Source: Ardenticatenia bacterium (GTDB taxonomy: Bacteria > Chloroflexota > Anaerolineae > Aggregatilineales > Ch27). From it: a DNA stretch of 5,852 nucleotides. Every line of letters starts with the position of its first letter. Positions within the stretch are counted from its first letter, which is position 1. Positions 1-5,825 of the stretch are shown here, one piece after another. The stretch covers positions 1 to 5,852 of the forward strand of contig JALSTC010000009.1 of NCBI GenBank assembly GCA_026983935.1. The letters are read 5' to 3'. The notes under the pieces were generated by a model that saw only the letters and a list, made by a program, of their open reading frames with translations, ran no database searches and had not been told where the DNA came from. A program made the position numbers and the translations under genes.

Positions 1-13
1 CCGCCGCCTGTAT

Positions 14-781
14 TCAGTCTTCGTCCTCGCCCAGATAGGCCTCGATCACGTCCGGGTTGTTCTTGATCTCGTCCGGTGTGCCGTGTGCGATGACCTGCCC
101 GAAGTTGAGCACGTACACCTCATCGCACACCTGCCCGATCAGGGCCATGTCATGCTCCACGATCAGCACGGTCAGGCCATCTTCCCGTGCGCGGAGCACC
201 TGCTCCCCGAACAGGCGCGTTTCCACCGGATTCATGCCCGCCGTCGGCTCGTCCAGCAGCAGGAGCTGCGGGCCGGTTGCCAGGGCGCGGGCCATTTCCA
301 GCCGCCGCTGGTCGCCGTAGGGCAGGCCGGAGGCGACCAGCTCCGCACTGCCCGCCAGCCGGAAGCGTTCCAGCAGGGTCATGCCGCGTTCATGGAAGGA
401 TCGGACTTCCCGGCGGTGGCGGGGGAGCAGCAGCAGCGAGTCGAAGACCGTCGCCCGCCCGCTGAGGTGCTGCGCCACCAGGATATTCTCCAGCACGGTC
501 ATCTCGCCGAAAAGGCGGATGTTCTGGTAGGTGCGGGCGATGCCCAGCGCTGTGATGCGGTAGGGCGGCATCCGGTGGATCGCCTTGCCCCGGAAGTAAA
601 TGCCGCCGTCGCTGGGATGGTCCAGGCCGCTGACGCAGTTCAGCAGCGTGGTCTTGCCCGCGCCGTTGGGGCCGATCAGCCCGACGATCTTGCCTTCCGG
701 GACGGTCATATCCACGTCGGACAGCGCCGCCAGCCCTTCAAAGTGCCGGGAGACGCCCTTCAACTCCAGCAGCGCCGTCAT
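14..781 (-). CDS. livG: Branched-chain amino acid ABC transporter, ATP-binding protein LivG
   Basis: Cytoplasmic ATPase subunit that drives import through the LivH/LivM channel. The predicted protein is 255 residues, the usual LivG length. Visible motifs in order: Walker A GPNGAGKTT (37-45), Q-loop glutamine in RTYQNIRLF (Q86), ABC signature LPYGDQRRLEMARAL (153-167), Walker B LLLLDEP (173-179), D-loop AGMNPVE (181-187) and H-switch H210 in VEHDM. The signature has proline where many ABC proteins have serine, a variation I believe is tolerated in LivG proteins. An in-frame ATG 22 codons upstream (847) is rejected because it adds an Arg/Ala-rich stretch encoded inside the livM end. The chosen ATG (781-779) overlaps the livM TGA as ATGA and has AGGAGG 9 nt upstream, so translation is probably coupled to livM. 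Only 13 bases follow the stop, so livF is not seen. Confidence 0.96.
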   Translation of the reverse strand: MTALLELKGVSRHFEGLAALSDVDMTVPEGKIVGLIGPNGAGKTTLLNCVSGLDHPSDGGIYFRGKAIHRMPPYRITALGIARTYQNIRLFGEMTVLENILVAQHLSGRATVFDSLLLLPRHRREVRSFHERGMTLLERFRLAGSAELVASGLPYGDQRRLEMARALATGPQLLLLDEPTAGMNPVETRLFGEQVLRAREDGLTVLIVEHDMALIGQVCDEVYVLNFGQVIAHGTPDEIKNNPDVIEAYLGEDED

Positions 782-1725
782 GATGGCTCGCCTCCTGGCA
801 GTGCAGGCGCGGGTGCGGGAGGCTTCTTGCCGCGCAGACGCCGCCACAGTTTTCGCCAGCCCGCCGGATCGACCACACCACCCGGCAGGTAGATGATCAC
901 GGTCAGCAGGATCAGGCCGTTGAATATCTGATTGTACTGCTTGAGGAAGCGCATCATTTCCGGCAGCGCGGTCAGGATCAGTGCGCCGACGATCGGCCCC
1001 ACCCAGGTGGATGTACCGCCCAGCACGGCGAAGGCCAGAATATCCACCACGCGGTCAAAGCCAAAATCGGTCGGCAGGATGATGCGCGTCAGGTGGCCGC
1101 TGAAGGCTCCCGCCGCGCCTGCCAGCATCGCGCTCAGCACGAAGACCGCCGTCTTGTGATAGACCGGGTTGATGCCCATCGTCGCCGCCACGTTTTCGTC
1201 CTGGCGGATGGCGGCCATTGCTCGCCCGAAGCGCGAGCGGTGCAGCCGCACCAGAAAATACCCGGCCAGCACAAGGAACAGCACCAGATGCCAGGTTTCG
1301 GTGACTTTGGGAATGCCCTTGATGCCCAGCGCCCCCCGTGTCAGCCGGACGCGGTCGCCCGTGATGTCAGTGGCGATCTGGTCGAAGTTCAGGATCACAA
1401 TGCGCACAATCTCGCCAAAGCCGATGGTGGCGATGGCGAGGTAAATATCCTTCAGGCGCAGCACCGGGATGCCCAGTGGCAGCGCGATCACGCCCGCCGC
1501 GACCATCCCCGCGATCAGGCCGGCCCACAGCGGCCAGCCGAGCGTTTGCGTGCAGATCACCCCGACGTAAGCGCCGATGGCCATGAAGCCCGCATTGGCC
1601 AGCGAGAACATGCCGGTGTACAGGGTCACATAAATGCTCAGGCCCAGAATGGCGTTGACCAGCATGAACTGGAAAACGCTTTCGCTGATGCCAATGCCGC
1701 GCAGAACGTCCCAGATCAATTCCAA
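778..1725 (-). CDS. livM: Branched-chain amino acid ABC transporter, permease LivM
   Basis: Second inner-membrane channel subunit, partner of LivH. The 315-residue product has the family pattern: a hydrophobic start with YTGMFSLANAGFMAIGAYV (36-54), RLKDIYLAIATIGFGEIVR (90-108), a cytoplasmic coupling segment AAIRQDENVAATMGINP (171-187), and LGGTSTWVGPIVGALIL (235-251) followed by a last membrane helix near 268-282. The start is TTG at 1725-1723, chosen because AAGGGGG lies 5 nt upstream and the first residues lead straight into the first helix. The next in-frame ATG is codon 21, inside the first hydrophobic segment. The C-terminus is a basic then proline/alanine-rich tail (about 291-315, KKPPAPAPALPGG), whose codons also hold the livG ribosome site. 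The gene follows the DUF427 gene by 18 bp and overlaps livG by 4 bp. Confidence 0.95.
   Translation of the reverse strand: MELIWDVLRGIGISESVFQFMLVNAILGLSIYVTLYTGMFSLANAGFMAIGAYVGVICTQTLGWPLWAGLIAGMVAAGVIALPLGIPVLRLKDIYLAIATIGFGEIVRIVILNFDQIATDITGDRVRLTRGALGIKGIPKVTETWHLVLFLVLAGYFLVRLHRSRFGRAMAAIRQDENVAATMGINPVYHKTAVFVLSAMLAGAAGAFSGHLTRIILPTDFGFDRVVDILAFAVLGGTSTWVGPIVGALILTALPEMMRFLKQYNQIFNGLILLTVIIYLPGGVVDPAGWRKLWRRLRGKKPPAPAPALPGGEPS
791..796 (-). promoter_or_regulatory. Shine-Dalgarno of livG, inside the livM 3' end
   Basis: The minus strand reads AGGAGG here, 9 nt before the livG ATG. It lies within the last codons of livM and decides the livG start over the in-frame ATG farther upstream at 847. 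Confidence 0.85.
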
Positions 1726-1730
1726 TGCAG

Positions 1731-1737
1731 CCCCCTT
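1731..1737 (-). promoter_or_regulatory. Shine-Dalgarno supporting the TTG start of livM
   Basis: The minus strand reads AAGGGGG, 5 nt before the TTG codon. It lies in the 18-bp gap after the DUF427 stop. It is the main reason to accept TTG instead of the internal ATG at codon 21. Confidence 0.7.
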
Positions 1738-1743
1738 ACTGCT

Positions 1744-2034
1744 TCAGTGTGCCTGGGGCACGACGCGCACCCCGCGCCAGAACGCCACATAGCCGGTGAT
1801 TTGCCTGGCCGCCTCTTTCGGTGCCGGGTAGTACCAGGCGGCGTCTTTGTTCGTTTTCCCGCCCGCTTCGACGTGATAGTAGCTCGCCACGCCCTTCCAG
1901 GGGCAGGTCGTATGGGTGGCGCTTTCTTTGAGATATTCCCGATTCACCGACTCCGGCGGAAAGTAGTAATTGCCTTCCACGACGATGCCCTCATCGCTCT
2001 CAGCCAGCACGACCCCGTTCCAGATGGCTTTCAT
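1744..2034 (-). CDS. DUF427 domain-containing protein
   Basis: Small soluble protein of 96 residues that is a single DUF427 domain (Pfam PF04248, also named NTP_transf_9). The family hallmarks are visible: an N-terminal strand region MKAIWNGVVLAES, a YYFPPESV segment (23-30), TTCPWKGVASYY (42-53), AWYYPAPKEAARQI (66-79) and YVAFW (82-86). The length matches a complete single-domain member. No signal peptide or membrane segment is seen. The biochemical role of the family is not established, and I do not infer one. The start ATG has AGGAGG 9 nt upstream. The gene sits between the ARMT1-like gene (81 bp upstream) and livM (18 bp downstream), so it very likely shares the transporter mRNA. C44 in the CPW motif is the only cysteine. 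Confidence 0.92.
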   Translation of the reverse strand: MKAIWNGVVLAESDEGIVVEGNYYFPPESVNREYLKESATHTTCPWKGVASYYHVEAGGKTNKDAAWYYPAPKEAARQITGYVAFWRGVRVVPQAH

Positions 2035-2043
2035 GGATGGTAT

Positions 2044-2049
2044 CCTCCT
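2044..2049 (-). promoter_or_regulatory. Shine-Dalgarno of the DUF427 gene
   Basis: Perfect AGGAGG on the minus strand, 9 nt before the DUF427 ATG. This is the strongest type of ribosome site in the window and suggests the small protein is well translated. Confidence 0.8.
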
Positions 2050-2060
2050 GTGAAATAATA

Positions 2061-2076
2061 CACGGTTATCACGGTT
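2061..2076. repeat. Two 7-bp direct repeats in the ARMT1-DUF427 spacer
   Basis: CACGGTT occurs at 2061-2067 and again at 2070-2076, a 9-bp period close to one helical turn, in the 81-bp gap between the ARMT1-like stop and the DUF427 start. The arrangement resembles a small tandem binding site but may be chance. No convincing promoter or terminator was seen in this gap. Confidence 0.35.
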
Positions 2077-2115
2077 CTGACGGATGCCCCCATACGATTC
2101 TTTCGTTTCTCGTGC

Positions 2116-3291
2116 TCAACTGCCCGCCGTGCTCTGGATCAGGCCGCGCCTGCCGTTGACGCGCCAGTCAGGGTCTATGGTATCGAGTTCCTCGGCCAGC
2201 CCCGGCGGCAGTCCCACGATCGGATCGCTCTTGAGCGTGCGCAGCGCCAGCAGCGGGGCGGGGAAGTAGCCCACAGCCTCTGCGAAGGGCGTTTCCGGCG
2301 GCCAGACGGCATCCCCAACCATGCGCCGGTAGTTGGCGTCGCCCTTCAAGATCACCAGCCGGGCTGCCCTGAAGAGCCGTTCCAGGCGCGGCGGCATGTC
2401 CCACAGCACACGGCTGCTGTTCCAGTAAAGGTCTGGCGCGAAGTGCAGACGCCCCCGATCTATCGCGGTTTTCAATCTGCTGCCAACGGGCCGCGCTGCC
2501 GGGCCGTAGTGCCCGGCCTGCAGGCCGTCCAGAAAGTCAATCATATCTTCTGTGGTGGCGTCACTGACAAAGGTCGGGTGCATTTTGAGGTGCAGCACGA
2601 CGCGCTCGGCGGCCATCGCCAGCAGCGCATCAATCAGCATCACGTCCGCTGCCAGCTCCCTGCCGACGTTGTCCGTCACAAGATGCACTGTGCCCGGCGG
2701 GCTGCCCAGCAGATGGGCGACAACGGCGGCGGTGTCATCCATCAGCAGGTCATCAGAGCCGACGGCCATGCCGTGCTCTGTCGAGGCGGCATAGCTCAGA
2801 TCAATACGATTGCCCCACAGCGCCTGGTGGATCAGGGCATAGAGGCGCTCATCCTCCGGCCCGACAACGCCCAGCGCCTGCTCGATGCTCTCCCGGATCG
2901 GCTCACCCGCCATTTCCTCGCGCTTGATCGGGGCGAAGGGATCGCGCCGCGTGCCCCACCAGTGCGTCGCCTGGATGATATGGCGGTAGGCGAAGTTCTC
3001 CGCGAAGAACCAGACCGTCCCCTGCCACGTTTCTCCCGCGTGCGATGCATACATGGCCGTCCAGTCGTCGTAGTCCGGGGCGGGCAGGTCAATCATGGCG
3101 ATCGGGGCGTCATTGGCCATGGCGTCACGCAGCGCGGCCAGCGCGTCGCGCACGGCGGGCGGGTAGTCCGGGTTGACGGCCAGTGTACGAGAGACAATCT
3201 CCGGCACGCGCACGCGCAGCGTATTATGCGCAAAGGCATTGCTGGTATCGGTGCGGATCATGGGTGGCGCGTTTTCGGGTGCGCGGATCAT
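2116..3291 (-). CDS. ARMT1-like (DUF89) damage-control phosphatase family protein
   Basis: Soluble metal-dependent protein of the ARMT1/DUF89 family (Pfam PF01937), about 391 residues from the chosen start. Signature elements, numbered from that ATG: LVTDNVGREL with metal-ligand pair D207-N208, HLKMHPTFVSDAT (234-246) with D244, KGDANYRRM (316-324) and LRTLKSDPIVGLP (350-362). The D-N to D spacing (37) matches the active site known in eukaryotic ARMT1/yeast Duf89. Characterised relatives hydrolyse phosphosugars such as fructose-1-phosphate; an earlier claim of glutamate methyltransferase activity persists in database names. The substrate here is unknown. The start is uncertain: GTG at 3345 adds 18 residues, ATG at 3261 removes 10, and the chosen ATG has only AAGGGA 13 nt upstream. 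It lies between livH and DUF427, an unusual place for this family. Confidence 0.88.
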   Translation of the reverse strand: MIRAPENAPPMIRTDTSNAFAHNTLRVRVPEIVSRTLAVNPDYPPAVRDALAALRDAMANDAPIAMIDLPAPDYDDWTAMYASHAGETWQGTVWFFAENFAYRHIIQATHWWGTRRDPFAPIKREEMAGEPIRESIEQALGVVGPEDERLYALIHQALWGNRIDLSYAASTEHGMAVGSDDLLMDDTAAVVAHLLGSPPGTVHLVTDNVGRELAADVMLIDALLAMAAERVVLHLKMHPTFVSDATTEDMIDFLDGLQAGHYGPAARPVGSRLKTAIDRGRLHFAPDLYWNSSRVLWDMPPRLERLFRAARLVILKGDANYRRMVGDAVWPPETPFAEAVGYFPAPLLALRTLKSDPIVGLPPGLAEELDTIDPDWRVNGRRGLIQSTAGS

Positions 3292-3323
3292 GGTCGTGGT
3301 CGTTTCCCTTTGTTTGATGAATG

Positions 3324-3343
3324 GCTGCCATCCTGCTGGCAGC
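3324..3343. promoter_or_regulatory. Hairpin in the livH-ARMT1 spacer
   Basis: GCTGCCA (3324-3330) and TGGCAGC (3337-3343) form a perfect 7-bp stem with a 6-nt loop. It lies 32 bp before the chosen ARMT1-like ATG. No U-run follows on the minus-strand transcript, so it is not a standard intrinsic terminator. It may be an mRNA-stabilising or processing element. If the GTG at 3345 were the real start, this hairpin would be inside the coding region. Confidence 0.5.
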
Positions 3344-3421
3344 ACTTCAGGCTACAGGCGGCCCTATTTGCCTGGGCCTCTGTCTGTCTCCTGCCACTGA
3401 TCATCTATCTTCTCGCTTCAG

Positions 3422-4306
3422 TCATGCGCGCTCGGTGGAGGCTTCGCCGAGCAGCCCCTGCGGGCGCACAACCAGGACGATGAACAGCAGCAGGAAGATG
3501 ATCGCGTCGCGGAAGTCACTGCCTCCCAGCGCGATGCTGAAGACTTCCAGCCCGGCCACCACGAAACCGCCCAGTACGGCCCCCTCGATGCTGCCCAGCC
3601 CGCCCAGCACGATCACGGTCAGCCCCTTGAGGGCGACGGCACTGCCCATGAACGGCGTGATCGAGTTGTAGGCCAGCCCGTACAGCATGCCCGCCGCCCC
3701 GGCCATCGCCCCCGCCAGGAAAAACGTCAGCCGGAAGATGGCGTCCACCGGCACGCCCAGCAGTGCGGCGATGCGTTCATCGAAGGCCACCGTGCGCATG
3801 GCCTGTCCCTGTTTTGTGCGCATGACCAGGATGTGCAGGAAGGCCATCAGCAGCAGCGCGGCGGCGAAGATGATGACCTGAACGGGGGTGATGCGGAAAG
3901 GCAGGCCTTCGATAGTCTGGTTGGGAATCTGGTCAAGCGGGAAGTTCTGGGGCTGTGCACTGAACGCTATCTGCGCCAGGGCGACCATAAACGTCGCCGC
4001 GCCGATGCTGCTGATCAACTGGGCGATGCGCGGCGCGTTGCGTCTGCGCAGCGGCGCGAAGGCCACCCGATCCAGCAGGATGCCGATCACCCCCCCGCCG
4101 ATGATCGCCAGCGGCGCGGCGAGCAGGACGGGAAAGCCCATCTGCAAGACAAAAAACAGGCCAATGTACGCGCCCCACATGAAGTTGGCGCTGTGGGCCA
4201 GGTTGAGCAGCCCCAGCACGCTGAAGACCAGCGCATAGCCCAGCGCGAACAGGCTGTAGACCGACCCCAGCCATATCGCGTTCACGATCTGTTGTGTGAT
4301 GTCCAT
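3422..4306 (-). CDS. livH: Branched-chain amino acid ABC transporter, permease LivH
   Basis: First inner-membrane channel subunit, pairing with LivM. The 294-residue product is close to typical LivH length. It opens with the family start pattern (QQIVNAIWLGSVYSLFALGYAL, 5-26), then VLGLLNLAHSANFMWGAYIG (30-49), LDRVAFAPLRRRNAP (78-92), LISSIGAA (97-104), a coupling segment QGQAMRTVAFDERIAALLGV (166-185), GLTVIVLGGLGSIEGAVLGG (228-247) and a last helix ending VVRPQGLLGE (279-288). About eight hydrophobic segments are visible. The usual AHG-(D/E/S) after the first helix reads AHSAN here, a small oddity. The ATG matches the family start, but no strong Shine-Dalgarno precedes it (only a purine-rich GAGAGCAAAGA). 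It follows livK after a 109-bp spacer with two hairpins. Confidence 0.95.
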   Translation of the reverse strand: MDITQQIVNAIWLGSVYSLFALGYALVFSVLGLLNLAHSANFMWGAYIGLFFVLQMGFPVLLAAPLAIIGGGVIGILLDRVAFAPLRRRNAPRIAQLISSIGAATFMVALAQIAFSAQPQNFPLDQIPNQTIEGLPFRITPVQVIIFAAALLLMAFLHILVMRTKQGQAMRTVAFDERIAALLGVPVDAIFRLTFFLAGAMAGAAGMLYGLAYNSITPFMGSAVALKGLTVIVLGGLGSIEGAVLGGFVVAGLEVFSIALGGSDFRDAIIFLLLFIVLVVRPQGLLGEASTERA

Positions 4307-4325
4307 CCGTGTCTTTGCTCTCGCG

Positions 4326-4348
4326 GCCCGCGCCGTAAGGCGGCGGGC
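4326..4348. promoter_or_regulatory. GC-rich hairpin just upstream of livH
   Basis: GCCCGC-GCC (4326-4334) pairs with GGC-G-GCGGGC (4339-4348) around a 4-nt loop, with one bulged base at 4342. The stem has nine G-C pairs. It ends about 19 nt before the livH ATG, where it could limit ribosome access or stabilise the 5' end of a processed livH message. No U-run follows on the minus strand. Confidence 0.55.
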
Positions 4349-4362
4349 ATGGACTTACAGGC

Positions 4363-4393
4363 GGGGCGGCTGCCACACTGGCGCAGCCGCCCC
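4363..4393. promoter_or_regulatory. Strong hairpin following livK
   Basis: GGGGCGGCTGC (4363-4373) and GCAGCCGCCCC (4383-4393) form a perfect 11-bp stem with a 9-nt loop; a further ACA/TGT pairing is possible across a 3-nt bulge. It starts 22 bp after the livK stop. The minus-strand transcript continues with GCCTGTAAG and no U-run, so a leaky attenuator or a 3' exonuclease barrier is more likely than a full terminator. Such an element would leave more livK message than permease message, the usual stoichiometry for binding-protein operons. Confidence 0.7.
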
Positions 4394-4415
4394 TGTATCC
4401 GGCATGGCCGGGTGC

Positions 4416-5639
4416 TTATTCTTCGCCGTAGGCCGCGGCGGCGGTTTCCTCGCTCAGAATCTCATACACCCCGTCAACGATGATCTGCGCCACCGGCTCA
4501 TGCACCGGGTTGCGATCTTCGTCAAAGGAGAAGGAACCGAGTGGGGTGGGGAAATCCTCGATCTCGGCCAGCGCGTCACGGATGTCGGCAGGATCGGCGG
4601 AGTCGGCGCGGCGGATGGCGGTGGCGATGAGCCAGGTGCCGGTGTAAGCCTGCGCGGCGAACTGGTCGGGCTGGGCGTCGTAGGCTTCTTCGAAGGCCTC
4701 AATGAAGGCGGCGCTGAGCGGATTCTGGTTGGCGATGTTCCAGGCCGCGCCCACGATCACCCCGTTGGCCGCGTCTCCGGCCTGGGCGACGATAGCGGGC
4801 GAGTTGAAGCCGTTGCCGCCGATGATCGGGCCGGTAAAGCCAAGCTGCCGTGCCTGCACGATGATCGGTACGCCTTCCTGCGCCAGCGCGGAAACGACGA
4901 TGGCATCGGGTTCGGTGGCGATGATGTTGGTGAGCTGGGCGTTGAAGTCCACATCGCCGCGGGCGAAGGTTTCCTCGGTGGTGATTTCGATCTCGTTGTC
5001 TTCCAGGGCCTCCACAAAGACCTCGTAACCGCTGTAGGTGAAGTCGTCATCGTTGCCGTAAAGCACACCGACGCGCTCCAGACCGAGAATTTCGGCGGCC
5101 TGAGCGATGGTGCCGGGGATGACGGCGGCTTCGGGCAGGCTGTCACGGAAGACGAACTCGCCCATGTCGGTGATGCCGTTGGCGGTGTTGCTGACGCCCA
5201 GAACGGGGATGCCGTTTTCCTGGGCGATGGGATCGGCGGAGAAGGCGGAGGAGGAGAGCGTCGGGCCGATGACGGCGACGACTTCGTCTTCCTCGATGAC
5301 CTTGGTCATGGCGGCAATAGCCTGCTCGCCGCTGCCACCGCTGTCCTCAAAAAACGGAACCAGGACGCTGTCGCCGAGGTAGCCGCTCTCGTTGATTTCG
5401 TCAACGGCAAGCTGCACGGCGCGCTGCTGCACTTCACCGTACACGGCCACGCCGCCGCTCAGACCGAAGAGCACGCCGATGGGAATCTCGTCCGGCAGGT
5501 TCTCCGGAGTCGGGCTTTCCCAGTCACCCATGCGGACTTCTTCGTCGCCGCCCTGCGCCAGCACGATAGCAGGCAGGGAAACGGCCACCAGACTGAAAAC
5601 GATCACTACGGACAAAAACCGTCTTACAAAAGCGTTCAT
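4416..5639 (-). CDS. livK: Branched-chain amino acid ABC transporter, substrate-binding protein LivK
   Basis: Extracytoplasmic ligand-binding subunit of the type I periplasmic binding fold (Peripla_BP_6/ANF-receptor). The 407-residue precursor has a signal peptide: MNAFVRR, a hydrophobic core 8-27, and a likely signal peptidase I site after V-L-A at 28. Family motifs: IPIGVLFGLSGGVAVYG (52-68), AVQLAVDEIN (74-83), VVAVIGPTLSSSAF (120-133) and the following IPVLGVSNTA; S129-S131 are probable ligand contacts by family analogy. The natural ligand cannot be read from sequence: leucine-type amino acids are the default, but related proteins bind amides and urea. No lipobox exists and the whole protein lacks cysteine. 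By hand count the mature part has about 67 Asp/Glu against 11 Lys/Arg, with a single lysine (K113). It is the first gene of the operon, with AGGAGA 7 nt upstream of the ATG. Confidence 0.95.
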   Translation of the reverse strand: MNAFVRRFLSVVIVFSLVAVSLPAIVLAQGGDEEVRMGDWESPTPENLPDEIPIGVLFGLSGGVAVYGEVQQRAVQLAVDEINESGYLGDSVLVPFFEDSGGSGEQAIAAMTKVIEEDEVVAVIGPTLSSSAFSADPIAQENGIPVLGVSNTANGITDMGEFVFRDSLPEAAVIPGTIAQAAEILGLERVGVLYGNDDDFTYSGYEVFVEALEDNEIEITTEETFARGDVDFNAQLTNIIATEPDAIVVSALAQEGVPIIVQARQLGFTGPIIGGNGFNSPAIVAQAGDAANGVIVGAAWNIANQNPLSAAFIEAFEEAYDAQPDQFAAQAYTGTWLIATAIRRADSADPADIRDALAEIEDFPTPLGSFSFDEDRNPVHEPVAQIIVDGVYEILSEETAAAAYGEE

Positions 5640-5646
5640 TGGGATT

Positions 5647-5652
5647 TCTCCT
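5647..5652 (-). promoter_or_regulatory. Shine-Dalgarno of livK
   Basis: The minus strand reads AGGAGA, 7 nt before the livK ATG, an optimal spacing that fixes the start. Confidence 0.8.
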
Positions 5653-5656
5653 GAGT

Positions 5657-5666
5657 TCTAATTAGA
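5657..5666. promoter_or_regulatory. 10-bp palindrome in the livK leader (possible operator)
   Basis: TCTAATTAGA is a perfect AT-rich palindrome in a GC-rich region. It sits between the predicted transcription start (about 5685) and the livK ribosome site. A repressor bound here could block the promoter. No regulator gene is in the window, so this is only a candidate. Confidence 0.3.
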
Positions 5667-5691
5667 GGCGCTTTGTACAGAGGTTGCAGGA

Positions 5692-5720
5692 ATTATAGGG
5701 CCGTCGGGGCAACCATGCAA
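5692..5720 (-). promoter_or_regulatory. Predicted sigma70-type promoter of the liv operon
   Basis: On the minus strand, TTGCAT (-35, 5720-5715) is followed by a 17-bp spacer and a perfect TATAAT (-10, 5697-5692). The -35 keeps the TTG core but is otherwise weak. A start is expected at A5685, giving a leader of about 46 nt to the livK ATG. It is the only good promoter I see and would serve the whole operon. The 11-bp ATCT-TTT-AGAT partial palindrome (5720-5730) touches its -35 and may be a regulator site. Confidence 0.7.
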
Positions 5721-5786
5721 TCTTTTAGATGATTTTTGTGAGGAATCGGTCACGTCCGGGAAGGGGAGTTTTGAATGCTGCGTATT

Positions 5787-5816
5787 GGGTTTTTGGGTTG
5801 GGGTCGGGTGCAGGGG
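5787..5816 (+). other. G-run cluster with G-quadruplex potential
   Basis: The plus strand has five runs of three or four G (5787-5789, 5795-5797, 5800-5803, 5806-5808, 5813-5816) with spacers of 5, 2, 2 and 4 nt, meeting the usual quadruplex pattern. It lies about 65-95 bp upstream of the -35 box of the liv promoter, in DNA with no gene. For minus-strand transcription the G-rich strand is the template strand. Confidence 0.5.
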
Positions 5817-5825
5817 CGCAGTATG

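Noticed and set aside
153..159. Defective LivG signature because of LPYGDQ instead of LSGGQ (coordinates are residue numbers 153-159; DNA about 305-325)
   Set aside because: LivG-type ATPases commonly vary at this serine position and all other catalytic motifs are intact, so there is no reason to call it inactive.
782..847. N-terminal extension of LivG starting at ATG 847
   Set aside because: It adds 22 Arg/Ala-rich residues before the normal LivG start, overlaps livM deeply and lacks the AGGAGG and ATGA coupling that mark ATG 781.
1093..2058. A 321-codon plus-strand open frame across livM and DUF427
   Set aside because: It spans two well-supported genes on the other strand and has a His/Gln/Arg-rich product typical of shadow frames.
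2055..2060. TATTAT as a -10 box for DUF427
   Set aside because: No acceptable -35 lies 16-18 bp upstream, and the predicted start would fall inside the Shine-Dalgarno, leaving no usable ribosome site.
2443..3483. A 346-codon open frame on the plus strand opposite the ARMT1-like gene
   Set aside because: Its Arg/His/Gln-rich product shows no domain and it lies over a well-supported gene; it is a by-product of high GC.
4296..5654. A 452-codon open frame on the plus strand antisense to livK
   Set aside because: It mirrors the livK codon pattern, has low-complexity Gly/Asp-rich product with no recognisable domain, and livK on the other strand has a full family signature, signal peptide, ribosome site and promoter.
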